Source of the DNA: Piliocolobus tephrosceles
Lineage: Eukaryota; Chordata; Mammalia; Primates; Cercopithecidae
Reading direction: 5' to 3'
Assembly: GCF_002776525.5 (NCBI RefSeq)
Contig: NC_045434.1
Location: 198,295,390 to 198,359,389, forward strand
Length of the DNA stretch: 64,000 nucleotides
Part shown: piece by piece, positions 12,601 to 27,600 of the stretch
Numbering within the stretch: position 1 is the first letter of the stretch
Layout: every line of letters starts with the position of its first letter
Translations under genes and position numbers: made by a program
The notes under the pieces: generated by a model
Database searches by the model: none
Seen by the model: only the letters and a program-made list of their open reading frames with translations
What the model was told of the DNA's origin: nothing

Positions 12601-15600
12601 TCTTTCGTTTTAGTCTGGATTTTAGCCTTGCGGGACAGGCACGTTCTGTCTGGCTGCTGTGTCTTTCTGTGGACAGTGGAGGGCGGTGTGCTCCCAGGAG
12701 CCGCCGCACCAGCTCCACTGAGGGGCACCGACCGGACTAACTGTAAGAATGAGCCTGAAAAATGGGACATCCAGGGAAAAACAACTATGTCTGGATTTAT
12801 GGCGCCAAAAATATTGAACTGGACCAAAACTATTTTAAGAAAAAAATATATTTTAAAAATCATTATAAAACTGAAAAATTGCAAAAATTCCCAAGTGTTA
12901 TCAATTAAGTAAAAGGTTAATACAAAAATCTTCCTCATCCTTGTGAGAGGAAATCACATGACTTCAAATAACATGAGGAAAAGAAAAGTCAAATACATCT
13001 AGAATTACCTTTGGAGGGCTGGGCACGGTGGCTTATGCCTGTAATCCCAGTACTTTGAGAAGCTAAGGTAGGAGAATTAATTGCTTGAGCCAGGAGTTTC
13101 AGACCAGCCCAGGCAACAAAGCAAAACCCAATCTCCACAAGAAAAAAAAAGTACAAAAATTTGCTGGGCATAGTGGTGCGTGCCTGCAGACCCAGCTACT
13201 CAAGAGGCTGAGGAAGGAGGATCACCTGAACCTCAGGAGGTTGAGGTTGCATTGAAGCAAGATAGTGCAACTGTACTCCAGCCTGGGTGACAGAGCGAGA
13301 CCCTGTCTGGAAAAAAAAAAAATTACCTTTGTAATGAGCCCTGCCCTACTTTAAAACAACAACAACAACAACAACAAAAACAACTTCCTTAAACAATGTG
13401 TTATAGCCAGGCGCAGTGGCTCATGTCTGTAATCCCAGCAGTTTGGGAGGCCAAGGTGGACAGATCACTTGAGGTCCAGAGTTCGAGACCAGCCTGGCCA
13501 ACGTGGTGAAACCCCATCTCTACTAAAAATACAAAAATTAGCTGGGAGTGGTGGCGCGTGCCTGTAGACCCAAATACTACCTCTCCTGAGGCAGGAGAAT
13601 CGCTTGAACCTAGGAGGTGGAGATTGCAGTGAGCTGAGATCGCGCCACTGGACTTCAGCCTGGGCAACAGAATGAGACGCCATCTCAAAACCACCACTAC
13701 CACAACGTGTTATCATATTCCTGTGTTACCCACCTCCCCCCGCCTTCCCTAAATCTTGCCGCATCTCTTTTCCTCTCTAACCTGGAAAGTTCTGCGTGGT
13801 TCCTGACCAGTCCTTATTTAATCTTTGGGATTTCTGGGACCTGACTTTCTCTTCTCTCGCCATCAGGGGACAGAAGCAACCAGAAGCAACTCACAGGCGT
13901 CCTTAGAATCTAAAAAATTTTTCATTCCTTCATTCATTTAAGCAAGACCTTTAGAATAATGTTCTTTTGGAGGAGTCCTCATTTCATGTATCTTTTGCTG
14001 CTCTCTGAAAATGGTTTTCATTCTATCACCTAGCCCAGATGGCAGAGAGGGAATGAGGAGATCTAGGTTCTGAATGGAGCCAAGGCATGGAGTGAGGGGC
14101 CTTGGCTAGCCCTGGTGCCCTCAACCTGATTCCTCCTTGGTAGATAAGAATGCTGAACTAGAGAATGTTTTAAGTTTCTTCCACTTCTAATATTTTAGGA
14201 TTCTAAGAAAGCAAATAATAAAGAATAGAGTGTACACACACAAACACACACACAGAGTTTTAAATCACTTGTAGGTTTTCTCCAAAGACAATACATATTT
14301 GCTCAGGAGTTTTCTTCTCTCTCTAGTTCCTCTGTTTTAACTGTTTGACTCTTTCCCATTTTCTGTCTGATTTCCCATTTGTCAATTTAATGGTAATATA
14401 TTGTCCATCTCTAGGATATTTGCAGCCCAGCCTCCGATAAAAACAATAGCAGCCACCATTTACTTATCCTTACTATGTGTACTTTTAGACTGCCTTTTAT
14501 CTCTAATCCTCGGAACAATGCTGAAAGGAAGGGCTTATTATTTTAATTTAACACAAGAGGAAACCGAGGCTTGGGGAAGTTAAATGACCCACCCAAGGTC
14601 ACACAACGCAGGGTTTGGCACATAAGAGGCTCAAAAGAAATGTTTGCTGAATCAATGTTGAAAGAATTAGACCTCAACCCAGGTCTAGTTCACTCCAAAG
14701 CCTCTTGCTCTTTCCACACACTGCACCACGCCTGCCTTTGTGGCCCGCAGAGCTGTAACTTTGTCCTGTGAAAGTCAGCAAGTTTCTGAAAAGGCCTTAG
14801 CGAAACAGACCAAGCTGAAGACAGGGGAGGATGTCAGCTAGTGTGGATGGGCCCCATCCCCCATGATCTAGTTCTGAACACTCAAATTCAGAAAGCAAAC
14901 GGGCTGACTTCTCAAGTTAGTGTTTGAAGAGATGATTGCTTCTCAGAACGTTTTCAACTGAACGAACCAAGGAGGCGGGTAGCCAAACCTACAGGCAGCA
15001 TTGAATAAAGACAGGAATTGCTCAGAGATTGGGTTCCAACTTTTAAAATGTGGTCGTATTACCTGACAACATGAAAACTTTCGTCTCGGCATTTGTAAAC
15101 ATTTTAGAAATAAGGATGGAATTTTATGGAAAAGGCAGGGGATCCATCAATCAGGCTTTCTGTGTCCTACTCTGTCACTGACTGTGTGCCTTTAAACCAG
15201 TCACTTGACTTTTCTGGGCTTCAGTTTCCTCAACTGAAACATAAAATTTGTGTTATATAATTTTTGAGGTCTCCTCAAGTTATAAAAACAGAAAAAAATT
15301 CCTGTTCTATCATTCATTCTCATTTTTCCTGAGGGAAATAGGCATTGAAAAGTTAAAGATCTTGTTTAACATCACCTGATAATTTAGTGAGGCAATACAA
15401 ATTAAAAACAGATTTTAAAACTCCAGGGCTTCACCACCCTTCTTAAAGAATTAGTCGCACGCACCCTTGCTCCAGATCGAACGTGGCTGCCTCCTCACAG
15501 TAGTCCTGTGGCCCACCTTAGCACATCTTTGACACAGAGAATCAGTGCCCTTTGAAATGTGCACTTACCTTATGAGGCTAACTTTGCAGTGAACCATCAG

Positions 15601-18600
15601 GGCCTCCTTGCCTAGCTCACATTCCCCATGAGAATCTTAACTGCAGAGTACAAGGAATCCTTCACAAAGCTCAGTGTCTGGAATGGCAATTTTGGCTGCT
15701 AGAAATGAAGTCTGTTTTCCTGAACGTTTTCGAGTTATTTACAGATGTGCTGGTAACTTTGCGTAGGTGAAGAGACACGCCTGATCTGTGTGACAGAGCA
15801 TGGCCCAGCGGCCTGTTGGACATTTTCTACCCCCGCCTCCGTGTTTCTGTCTCCACTTCACCCTGGATTGTGGTCACTGTTTCCGAAACTGTGTACCCCT
15901 AAGGACACCCCTTAATGTCTTTGCTTCTCTGTTTCCTCATCCTAAAAATAAAGATGTTGCAATAGGTAGGTAAGCCCTTGCCAGGAATGACTATTTCATG
16001 GTTCTAAACCTCATCCCTTCCAGGCTTGAATAAATAAATACTGGTAGAACATCAGTACCATGTGCTCTGGATGGGCACAACTTAAAAATATGTGTTAATA
16101 CCATTACATAGTAAATCTACCCTTCCAGATGGGAAGCCAGCCAGTGGTTAATTTGTGATGAAATCATACAAAGTTAATATTGTTCACTTATTAACTTGAT
16201 ATGACACTAGACCAGGGATATTTTAATGAAAGGAGGTTCAGTTTGCAGAAGTCACCATGTTCAAGGGGACAGCTGCCCCAAGTGTGCCCTCAGCTGCATA
16301 TCTGACCCACAGTAGGGTCTGCCCTGCCTCCCTGCTCTGTGAGGCCTGACTTCTCCATATCCAGTCACCAGCACCCCTTCCAAAGGGGTCTGCAAACACT
16401 GGGCTGGCACTCATGACATGCCAGGTCCCCCTCAAAGGCTTTTGCATTTATTACCCCATTTAATCCCCATAATAACCCTGTGAGCTACATCCCATCATTA
16501 TCCACACTTTTCAGATAATGATCCCGAGACAAAAACAGGGGGAAGTAGCTTGTGCAGTCGAGGCTGGGCAGAGTGAGGATGAACCCAGGTAACAGCTCCT
16601 GGTCCTCAGATCCTGTTTCCCCAGCATCTTTCCCAGGTGGAAGCACCTCCCACAGTCCGTCTTATGCCCTTGACACGAGGTTAATGTGTGTGCTGTCTTA
16701 CCTCCACCACCTGCCTAGGGGCTTCTTGGGCCGTGGTCATTGCTGTCCTTTCCAGACCCCACAAATCCCTCAAAAATGGATTGAATGACCCCAACTCAAG
16801 TCTGCACATTTCCCATCGAGTCACGACCACACATCCATCCATGAGCACTGTTGTGTTGCGTCTCCTTCCTCCCATTCCTAGACCTTGTGAGCTGCTAACA
16901 GGTTGCGCCTATATCTTCCACCCTTAGCACAGGTCCTGATGCACAGTAGGTTTCAATCAGTGTCTGCTAAATTGCATGTTTGCCCCATTCCACTCAGGGG
17001 ACTTCAAGAGGCTGCTAATAAGCTGCTCAGTCCCACTCTGAAGGTTTGTGACTCCCCAGGGAGGGTCCTGGCTCCATGGAGGCAGTAGTAGGCAACGTCA
17101 CGCGTGGTGATGGTGGTGATGGTGATGATGATGGCGGGCTGCATCGGTGCTGTTCCACCTGCTTTATGTGTATTGACCCCTTTAATCCTCATGCTAAGAG
17201 GCAGCGAAGGAGACGGCTGGTAGGGCATCCGGCACCGGGCTTCCATAGTGTGCTAGTAAATGTGAGTTCTCTTCCCGTCTCCCTCCCCATAGGTGTTTTT
17301 GTTTTGTTTGTTTATTTGGTTTTTGCCAAGAAACCAAGGAGTGGCTAAGTTCACACCACTCACAACTTGGATTCCCGTTCTCTGGGATTTGCTCTGAGAG
17401 GCCTAAATTCATCCAAGTCACAGAACGTCAGTTGCAGGAACTATTATCACACAGGCGAAAGGTCTCTCCTAGGGTGCTATCCGCCCACCTCTAGAAGTTG
17501 CAGGAGAATGCTTGACATTCCCCTCCCAGAGACCTACTTGGGCGTTGCACGAAGGTGGTGGCATGCTGGTCAACCACCATTTACCCTCCTTGAAGAAAAC
17601 TGCTGAGTTGTAGCATCTGCCCATTTTTGTGGTATAAATACTCCCACCCTGGCCAGTTTCAAGCCACCACCAGCAACATTTTGGAATTTTTAACAGTTTT
17701 CCTCACAAGCTGCCGCTGGCCAGCTCTAGCCGCTGCTGTCTGGAGGACTCTCCTTTTGCTTGCTGAGAACAAACAGGCAGCACTCCGTTCCTCCGGGCGA
17801 AGTGGTAACAGTCTTCTTCCCATGTGCCCTGGACTCAAGCCCGTTTGCAAAGTGGCAGAATTAAAGTGTGGTTAAAGCCCAGGAAGGTTGTGAGCTTCAG
17901 CAAATGAGAATACAAGATGTCCAGTTAAATTAGAATTTCAGATAATGGCAACTCTGTTAGTACAAGTATATCCCAAATATTGCATGGGATATACTAAAAT
18001 CGTCATCTACAGTTTATCTGAAATTCTAATTTAACTAGGCAGGTAGGATGGAGCATTTAGGTCTTGTATTTTGTCTGGAAACCCTAGCTCCTCAGACACA
18101 TAAGAGTGCTCAGAAAATTCTTGCAAACTGATGGTCAGGTTCAGAGCGTGGCGATAACCGGGAGCTAGAGGTGTGTGTCTTCACTGTCTGCTATTTCAAC
18201 CTAGAAGAGTCACAGTGACACTTCCTGCGTCAGCTTTCCTAGATTCAGGGACTCCGGAAGCTCAAAAGCACCCCAAGGCCCAGCACCTTGGACTTACAAA
18301 TAAGGAAGCCCAGAGAGGTGACTTGCTCAGTGTCACTTAGCGTGTGGCAGCACTGAGACTCCAATTTCTGATTCATAACCCAGTGGGGATTTTTTTAATC
18401 CTATACAATCTCACTTGAAAGTTAGTTTGGTTTCGTGGTTAAGAGCAGACTCTGTGGTCAGAGTGCCTCGGTTCTGGCTCTGACATTTACCAGTTATGTG
18501 GGCCTTATCTCTTTTGTCCCCAACTTCTTTAAAATGGAGATTAAGTGAGCTAATAGTACATGTAAAGTCCTCAGAACGGTGCATGGCACACAATGAGCAC

Positions 18601-21600
18601 TCAATAAATTGATGCTTGCCTTGAAAACAGCTGCCTAGAAAAGTCTCTTCCTTGTCTCCCCGTAGCCCTTCGCATCTGCATCCACAACAGCAGGGTTCTC
18701 CTGAGCTCTTGGCCTGGGGTGCTGGAGTACCTGGCTCCGCAGTGCCTCCTGCTGCCTGCCTCACGCTCCATGACAGTCAGTTCCTCTTCCGTCCACCGGG
18801 ATCATTCTCACCTAAAGCGGGAATCAGCTCCCCTGTCCCTACCTGCCATGGGGCAAGGGTGAAAGGGCTCACTGCATTTAAAAGTCAGCACAGAAGAACC
18901 TGTTAATTGCACTTTGACTCTATCCCCTATATGAAACCATGATTACATACTGCCCAGCCAGACTGGAAAGTCCTGGAAGGCACTGATGGTACCTTGGGCT
19001 TTCTACCCTAAGGAAGGCAGTAGGGGCGGCAGAGACAGGACAGACCTGAGTGACAGAGATTGGAGATGGCAAGCTCTGGAGTCGGGCTGTCTCGGTTCAG
19101 CTCCGGGGTTTGCCACTTACTAGCTATGGCCCAATGTCTCTGGGCCTCACTTTCCTTAAAGTGGCCCTGACCGTATCTCACTGTAAAAAGCTCGTGTGAG
19201 GAGTAAACAAGACAGCACACACCATGCGCTTAGCACTGAAGTCAGGTACTGCCACTTACGGCAGTGGGACCTTGGACAAATTCATCTCCACGTGCCTCAG
19301 TGTCTCCATCTATCAAAGGGGCAGTAATCCCTTCCTCACTGACTAATGGTGAAAATGAGACCAACTTGGAAAAGCTTCTGGCACCAAGCAGGTACCCAGG
19401 AACCTCTTGCGACAGTGGAGCGTCCGTAGCGTTTCACACCGCTCAGCCAGCTTCTGTCAACATTTACTTCCCCCGGTAACTAGCATGGGAAATGCAATGA
19501 AAGCCCGATGAGCTGCTGCAGCAGAAATGAACTTGGAAATGACCTCTCACTTATTCCTCTCTCACATGCCTGCATCGTTCAGTGCTTGAGCCTCAAGGGC
19601 TAGCCTCTTTTTGTCTGAGAGTTAGAAATGGCCTGGTTTGGGATGAAGGTGGTTTTTGTTTCATTTTGCTTTATAAACAGAAACACTCCCTGGTTTCTCT
19701 TCTGAAAGGCTGAGGAGGAAGCTGAGTCAGGTGGGGTGGGGTGAACGTGAAATTGCTCACCCTTCCCTTGCCGTGGGTCTGGCTTGCCCAATCACTGCAC
19801 ACTGACTTGTACATCAGCCGCGTTCAGTGTCCCACTTGAGGCCCATTTCTCTAATGACATGAAAAACAACTGTGTTCTTTTGGAATGCGGCAGGGCATAG
19901 TGGAAAGAGCAAGGGCTTTAGGAGTCTTAGCCTGGCTTGGAATTCCAGCCCCACCACTTGGTAACTGAGCCAAAGATCGGGCAAGTCAGGAAATGGTACA
20001 GCCAGGCTGTCACCCGCCAAGTGGTGGTAGCGCCTGTGCTGTGGGATTACGGTAAGGTTCAGTGTTAATGGATGTAAATCCTGTGGAAAAGCACAATGGA
20101 ATTGAAATATCTCGATGACGCCACCTTCTCTTCCCTTTCAGAATGATATCCCAGGTCCTGGGTTCTACAATGTCATTCACCAGTCACCAGTGTCCAACAG
20201 TGTCTCATTGTCCAAGAAAGGAACATGCATGTTTCCCTCGATGGTGAGAATCACTTCTCTTGAGTAAAGCATTAACTGGTCAGGAATTTCCTTCATTCAT
20301 TACATAATTATATATTGGACATCTGGTCCTTTCTCTCCAAAGGCCCATGGTTCTAATTAGGAGAGTAACTACCTCCTCAAATTTCATGCAGGTAAATTGG
20401 ACCCTGTGTCTCTAAGTAACTTTTTCCCATCTCTACCCATTGCCAGGGTGGGAAGAGAAACCAGAGGAATCTTCAGGACTTGATCCTGCCAAACCAATTT
20501 TGTCATCAGTGAGTGGACTAAGCAAGTATTTTCCTGAGATGTTTAGGCATACCAGGAAATTGTTACTCTTACACATCTTGGTGTAATATGATTTTTACAA
20601 TGCTTAATCTAGTTGGTTGTCAAACTATTGAGAAATCTGATAGGACTAAAAAGAAAGCCAGCAGTGGGCCTGAAATGTACTGGCCCTACCCCATTCCTTC
20701 TCTTTGTAAGATATGGGACTTAATTTTGGTTGAGAGCTGTAGCAATCAAGCAGCTGTATGAATTGCCAATGACCCTGACCAGAGTTGGGCAAAGATAGGC
20801 TTCTTAAAAGTATTTATACATTGTCAAGAAAAATAGATACAGCAAAATAGATAAATGGTCAAGAAAAATAGATACAGCAAGGGGAAAGATACAAACCAGG
20901 GTAAGGCTACCTGAGGAAGAAAAGTGGAAAGTGGACAGGCATGGTGGCTCATGCCTATAATGCCAGCATTTCAGGAGGCCAATGCGGGAGCATCACTTAA
21001 GCACAGGAGTTCAAGACCAGTCTGAGCAACACAGTGAGTCTCCATCTCTACAAAATAATTTAAAAATTAGCCAGGAGTGATGATGTGTGCCTATAATCCC
21101 AGCTACTCGGGAGGCTGAGGTGGGAGGATCACTTGAGCCCAGGAGGTTGAGGCTGCAGTGAGCTGTGATTTCACCATCACACTCCAGCCTGGATGAGAGA
21201 GGCAGACTCTGTCCCCCTACCCCCTGCACAAAAAAAAAAAAAAAAAAAAAGTGAAAAGAAAAGCCTAGACTTTAATATTAAATTAATAAACTATGCCATC
21301 TTTTTCCTTTAAAAGTTATAATAATTTCTTGCACAGATGTATTATGATGCCTGACATTGGAATTGATTTTTTTTTAACCACACAAAGGGATCATTTAAGA
21401 TACACTAAATATAGCCACATCTTATTGGAATTCGAATTTGGCAGAGTTGGATACTCAAGGAACAGACCAGCTTTGGAGTTAACTCCCCATTACCGAAGAA
21501 GCTGAGTTTGTACATGGCCTCAGTAGGTTCACAGAACAACCATGCCTCTACTTATTTTTCTGCCACCAGCTCTTCTAGGAAAGAAATTCAAAAGAGGTGC

Positions 21601-24600
21601 CGTCTCATGAAGTCCTGGTGTAGAAGACAAGACTTCAGACCTGATCCTGCCTCAGCTGTGGATTCTTGACGTGACCTCAAGCACGTCACCCTTCCGTGTC
21701 CCAGTTGCCTCATGAAAGTGGAGACTCCCTGGAGGCACTGGGCAAATTAACATTGCAAAGAGTGAAATACTCTTTGAAACAGCAAAGCATTATAAACATG
21801 CTAAATATTATGATTGTTACCACCTGAGTCACAAACAATACTTCCTGCAACACCTAGGTTTTCTCTCCGAGAACTTCTTTGCTAAATAATGGCACTGCCC
21901 ATTCCTTCTTGGTGCCAAAAAAGAGACTGAATCAGAGGACATGATTGGTCGTCTACAAGGCTTTGCGTGCGGTAACTTTCCAAATGAAAAGCCGGACTAT
22001 CTGGAGGAGAAGGGGCCCAAGGCAAGAGCTGAGTGTTACAGAACCTAGCCACACCTTACAGGCCTTTAAAAAATTCAGAACCAAACCCCAAAGAAGGCAG
22101 ACTTTTGAACTGTTCAGGCTTCCCCCTCTCCTCCCTTTCACAAATATGGGAATTTGTATTTATAGTTACGTTACACTCAAGTAGAAACACTTAAGGTCCT
22201 GTACCTGGGAACGGGTGCCTGAAGTGGTCGATGGAGATCTAGTGGGAGATCCCTGCATCTTACCTCATTCCTGTGTGAACTGGATGAGAATTTCATATCC
22301 CCCCACCCCACTGCCTCTTTCAGTAACTTTCACCTTTAGCACCTCCTCCACTTCTGGATCCCAAGACTTGAAGGGAATTAAAAGTAGCTCTCATCAGAGA
22401 AAGATCAGAATGACCAGTAGGAATGTGACTATGGGTGAGGCTGACCAAAAAACTCTGTGGGTCTATAAATTTTTGAAACTTCCTCATGACTGTTGAAACA
22501 ACTACACCCAACCTTTTGAGAGACCTGTCATCTCTCTAAGTCTGAATGATATAAAGAGCTTTATTAGTATATTCCAAATCTTTGCTCCAGAATCTTCCAC
22601 AGTACTGACTAGGAGAAGTGTATGAGGCAGGTGGGTGGAGAGTTTGATGGCCTCTCTGTATTTGCATGCTGGCAGGAGTGGCTCTAGAAAAGTTAGTAGG
22701 TGCTGGAGAGAAGTTCATAAATGCCGGCGTATGGCCAGATTGGAGGCCACAGGTCTGGCAAGTAAACCAAGGGGTGTGTAGTGTTGGTGAGTGAGTGTTA
22801 CTGTAGCCACACTCTGAGACTAATTCTATTACGATACTTTATAAAACATTGCCTCTACTGGAACTTTTTTGGGAAGAATGTTTTTCATTTCCAAAATGTT
22901 AGTTGTAGGTTTTCTGAACCAAAAAAGAGTCTATGATTGAAAGGGCTTGCTGTTACCCCAGGGCCATACCACTTGACCTTTTCCTCTTTAGAATGGGATC
23001 TCTGATCCATGTCATGTAGTGGAGGCCGACTGCTTGGGTAGGAATGCTGGTCCTCCACCTGAATTAGCTAAGGAAGTTCAGCTTCCTCATCTGTAAAAGT
23101 AGAGATAATCATAAGATCCACTGCTCAGGGTTGTCGTGAGGATTCAACACAAAAACCCACCAAAGGTATTGGTTAACTCTTGGCCAGAATGAAAAAGACG
23201 AAGCATGTTCAAGGCTGGGGTGACCTTGCTTCTAGGAGCATCAGCAAATCCTTACACACTGCATGCGGCCACTTCTTATTAGAATTCGAGTTTGGCAGAG
23301 TTGGATACTCAAGGAACAGACCAGCTTTGGAGTTAACTCCCCATTACTGAAGAGGTTGAGGTCGAGCTGGGGCTTGAACCCAGGTTAGGCTCTGAACAAC
23401 TTAGGCTCTGGACAAGAACACTCCCGCTTCTGGTGGTGCTACACCCACCCAAATGCTAGTGGTGGTCCATAAACCAGACACTGAGGACCGTCACCACCAA
23501 CCACAGAGTGAAGTAGGGGGGCCCTAATGCCTTCCTTTGGGCTCACCCATGTTCTGTGTTTGTGTAGTTATTGATTCCTATCAAGTGAGAAAATCCAGGG
23601 CAATGTTCTCAAGCTTTTGACCATTAAATAGTAGGAAATATTTTGTTTTATCAGACTCTAATACTTGCCATGCTATCTTAGGGGAAAGTGATGTTATCAC
23701 TGAGTTTCTGTAACTTTTGTCCCTGTTCTTTTGACAAACATTGATTCTGTTTGTTTTTTAACTGAAGATAATTTATCGTGGCTTCCTGAAAGGAGTGGGA
23801 TTGGTTCTGTTAAACAGTGAAAATACTGTAGGATTTGATGAAAACAGTAATTTGGTGGAGAGTAGGAGGCACGGATGAACAACAAGCCCCCTGGAGCTTT
23901 GTTTGAAGCAAACTCATTGCTTAGGCAGTTCAGATCATTTAATCTTAGAAACAAGATGTGAGATTTTACTCAGAAGAAAAGCCTAGCCTGAGAAGAGCGT
24001 CTAAAGCTTCCTATCATGTAAATTACCCAACAGCTGATGAGTCAAGGGTAAGTGGCCTGGAACAGGATTGGGTGGAAATGCATTTATGGCAAAATCATTT
24101 TTGCCAAGTCCCAAACAGAAGATGAATAATTTGAGTTAGTTTACAGAAGCGAGTACAGGTCTGAACTTGTGTTTTCCAAGGGAAGATCCTTAAAGCCCGA
24201 GGTCAGTGTATCGTTGTTACCTGTCAGAGTTTTGCCTTTTATAAAATGCATTTAGACCTTGTGCTGGTCACCATCTTTTTGACATCTGTCCTTCAGAGCC
24301 ACAATATTATGTGACAATGCTGATTCCTTTGGTTGTCTCCTTACAGTGCGCCCGACTGGACACCATCATTTCTAAATACCCTGCAGCGAATGCATACACT
24401 ATCCCATCGGATTTTATTTCCAAGAGAGACTTTAGTAATTCATGTTCCAGCATGTTCCAGTTGCCAAGCTTTATGAAAGTTCTCAAATTTGAAACTCCTG
24501 CACCAAACTATTACAATGTAAGAACTCTGCCTTTACTTGCTAAATATAGATCAAATGAATGGTTTACTGAAATAAAAGGAAGAGGGGATCTTGGGGACAT

Positions 24601-27600
24601 CATATTTTAATGCAATTGTCAAGCCAGTTAGCATTTGTTGACTACCCAATGGGTGCCTAAGGCTGTACAAGACTCTTACAGGAAATTTGCAGGCCCCAGA
24701 GATCAGGGCGGGCAACGTGGAGGCCAGTATGAAGTAGGGAGGCCACTGCCCTGAGAAACACATATTCTAATTACTCTCATCCTGTAACCTTTCTGGGACA
24801 TAGTTTTCTCATCTGTAACAATGGGTGTATTATTTACCACCGTGTCTGCAGCCACTAGTGATTTACTTTTTAGGTTCTTGTAGGGAAAATAAACTTTCAT
24901 ATCAGGAAATAGGTGTTTTAACAGTTGTGCTCTGCTATGCCAATTATGATTGCTTTGTATTCACTGAGGCAGAATGGCATGGATGGTTAAGAGATGGATT
25001 CAGGAAGGTTTGGTTTAGGTCTCGTCTCTGCCACTTTCTAACTGTGTGGCCTTGGGCAAGTCCCTTAACCTTTCCAGGGCTTAGTTTATTGATCTGTAAA
25101 ATGGGGATGTATGTTCACCTCATCGTGTCAATGCAAATATTAAATGAGATAATGTATGCTGCATGCCCAGGACAGCACCAGTCACACAAGGACCACACAA
25201 TACATGGAGATTGGTAGGGCTGTCTTTGTTAGTACATGAAGGGTATTTACTTACCCTTAAATATGAGGCAAGTAAGTCACAGCCCCCACAGTACAATGGA
25301 ATCAATTCTCCTTGCCCTACAGGGTTACCATAAGGCAACAAACATGAAAGCACTCTGAAGTGCGTAAGACATGAATTGTACTTAAGATATTAATGTTACT
25401 ATGCCATTTTCCAAGCTATATTGGTTTTATACATTTATTATGCCATTTCCTTTTTTCCTTCATAATATTTATAATTCATAATTATCTTTCTGACTACAAA
25501 GATCCTGCCCACCTTCTATGATGGATTCAAACAATTATAATGTATCCCAAGTAATATAAGTGCCTGCTAGGCCAGCACTGTCCACTAGAAGTAAAATGGG
25601 AGCCACAGACATCATTAAAGATTTTCTTTTTTTTTTTTTTTTTGAGATGGAGTCTCGCTGGGTCATCCAGGCTGGAGTGCAGTGGCGTGATCTCGGCTCA
25701 TTGCAAGCTCCGCCTCCCTGGCTCACGCCATTCTCCTGCCTCAGCCTCCTGGGTAGCTGGGACTACAGGCACCTGCCACCACACTCGGCTAATTTTTTGT
25801 ATTTTTAGCAGAGACGGGGTTTCACCGTGTTAACCAGGATGGTCTCGATCTCCTGACCTCGTGATCCACCCGACTCGGCCTCCCAAAGTGCTGGGATTAC
25901 AGGCATGAGCCACAGTGCCTAGCCTCATTTAAGATTTTCTAGTAGCCACATCTAAAAAGAAAAAGGGACAGATGAAGTTAATTTGAGTAATATAGTTTAC
26001 CCAACAGATCCAAAATAGTATCTTTTCAACACTAATCAATATAAAAGTTATGAATTTTATATTTGAGGAAGATTATTTTCCTTGTACTGAGTCTTTAAAA
26101 TCCAGTATGTGTTTTATTCTTCCAGCACATCTTAATTTGGGCCAGCCACGTTTCCAGGGCCAATAGCCACATGCAACCTGTGGCTACTATACTGGGCAGT
26201 ACAACTCCAGGCAGTGTTCCCTCGGCATAATCAGAGCCTGAAAATAATGATGATGAGGAGGAGGAGGAGGATGAAGCCCTTCTCATGTACTAAGTGCTGG
26301 TCTAAGAGTTGTATATTAATCATATCTAATACTCACAAGTGAATCCATAACGTGGATTATCTTGTTCCCAGTATAAAGAAGTGAAAGCGGAGGCTCAGAG
26401 AGGTGAAGGGACTTGGCCAAAATTACCCAGCTTGAAGGCGTCATTTGCACATCAGTGGGCAGTGGTGGATGACTGGGGTGGAAAGCTGGGGAATGGTCAG
26501 AGTCACCTCATTCCAGCCCTGACAGGCTTCCCTCCATGGATCCTATTGCTCCTCCGTGCCAGGCTGGTGATACAGCTTAGATTCCAGTGGGAAACTCAGA
26601 AAAGAACAGGTAAACAAACAAAATAATTACAAACTGTGATCAATTTGAGGGTCAGCTGGAGCCTGAGGGAGAATATGTGGGAGTGTGGGAGATATGGAGG
26701 TTGGCAGTACCACATACTTTAGACTTGGTGGTCAGAGAAGGTGCCGAGGCTGAGACCCAAGGATTGAGAAAGAGCCAGGGTTGGAGAAAGAGCATGTGCC
26801 AAGGTCCTGGGACAGCAAGGAGCTCAGCCCACGAGGACCTACAGGAAGGTCAAGTGGCTAGTGTAGCATGAGCAAGAGGAGGGGGAGAAGGGGGCGCTAG
26901 ACAGGCAGCGGCCAGTTCACGCAGGGCCCTGAAGATCCCAGGAGGAAGTTTACATTTTGTTCTCTGGGTCCTAGGAAACCCATGAGGTTGGAGGTGTGGG
27001 GTGGCATGATCTGATTTTTTTTTTTTTAGACAGGGTCTTGCTCTGTTGCCCAGGCTGGAGTGCAGTGGCACAATCTTGGCTCACTGCAACCTCTGCCTCC
27101 CCAGTTCAAGTAATTGTCCTGCCTTAGCCTCCCGAGTAGCTGGGATTATAGGCACATGCCACCACGCCCGACTAATTTTGGTTTTTTTTTTTTTTTTTTT
27201 TTTTTTTGTAGNNNNNNNNNNNNNNNNNNNNNNNNNNNNNNNNNNNNNNNNNNNNNNNNNNNNNNNNNNNNNNNNNNNNNNNNNNNNNNNNNNNNNNNNN
27301 NNNNNNNNNNNCGCATCCAGCCATTCTGATGTATTTTTTTAAAAGTTCCTTCCAGCTGCTGTGTGGTGAATGGACAGCAGTGTGGGTTGGAGAGTGGGTT
27401 CTGAAAAACCAGCGAGGAGACTATTATGCTAACAGGAGAGATGGCAAGGTGTGGTCCAAGAAAGTGATCAGAAAGAGGCTTAACCATTGCCCCTTTGCTA
27501 ATCCCAAGTGGCAACCAGGCTACTAGGGAGACAGATACAGGAACTGACCGTTTGTGCGGATGCCCCTCTCTGCAGCCTCCCAGTTGTAGCTGAGGGACGC

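Noticed and set aside
12528..12938. 136-codon minus-strand ORF opposite STPG1 exon 2
   Set aside because: It is antisense to a confirmed coding exon and A/T-rich at its end; no homology recognised.
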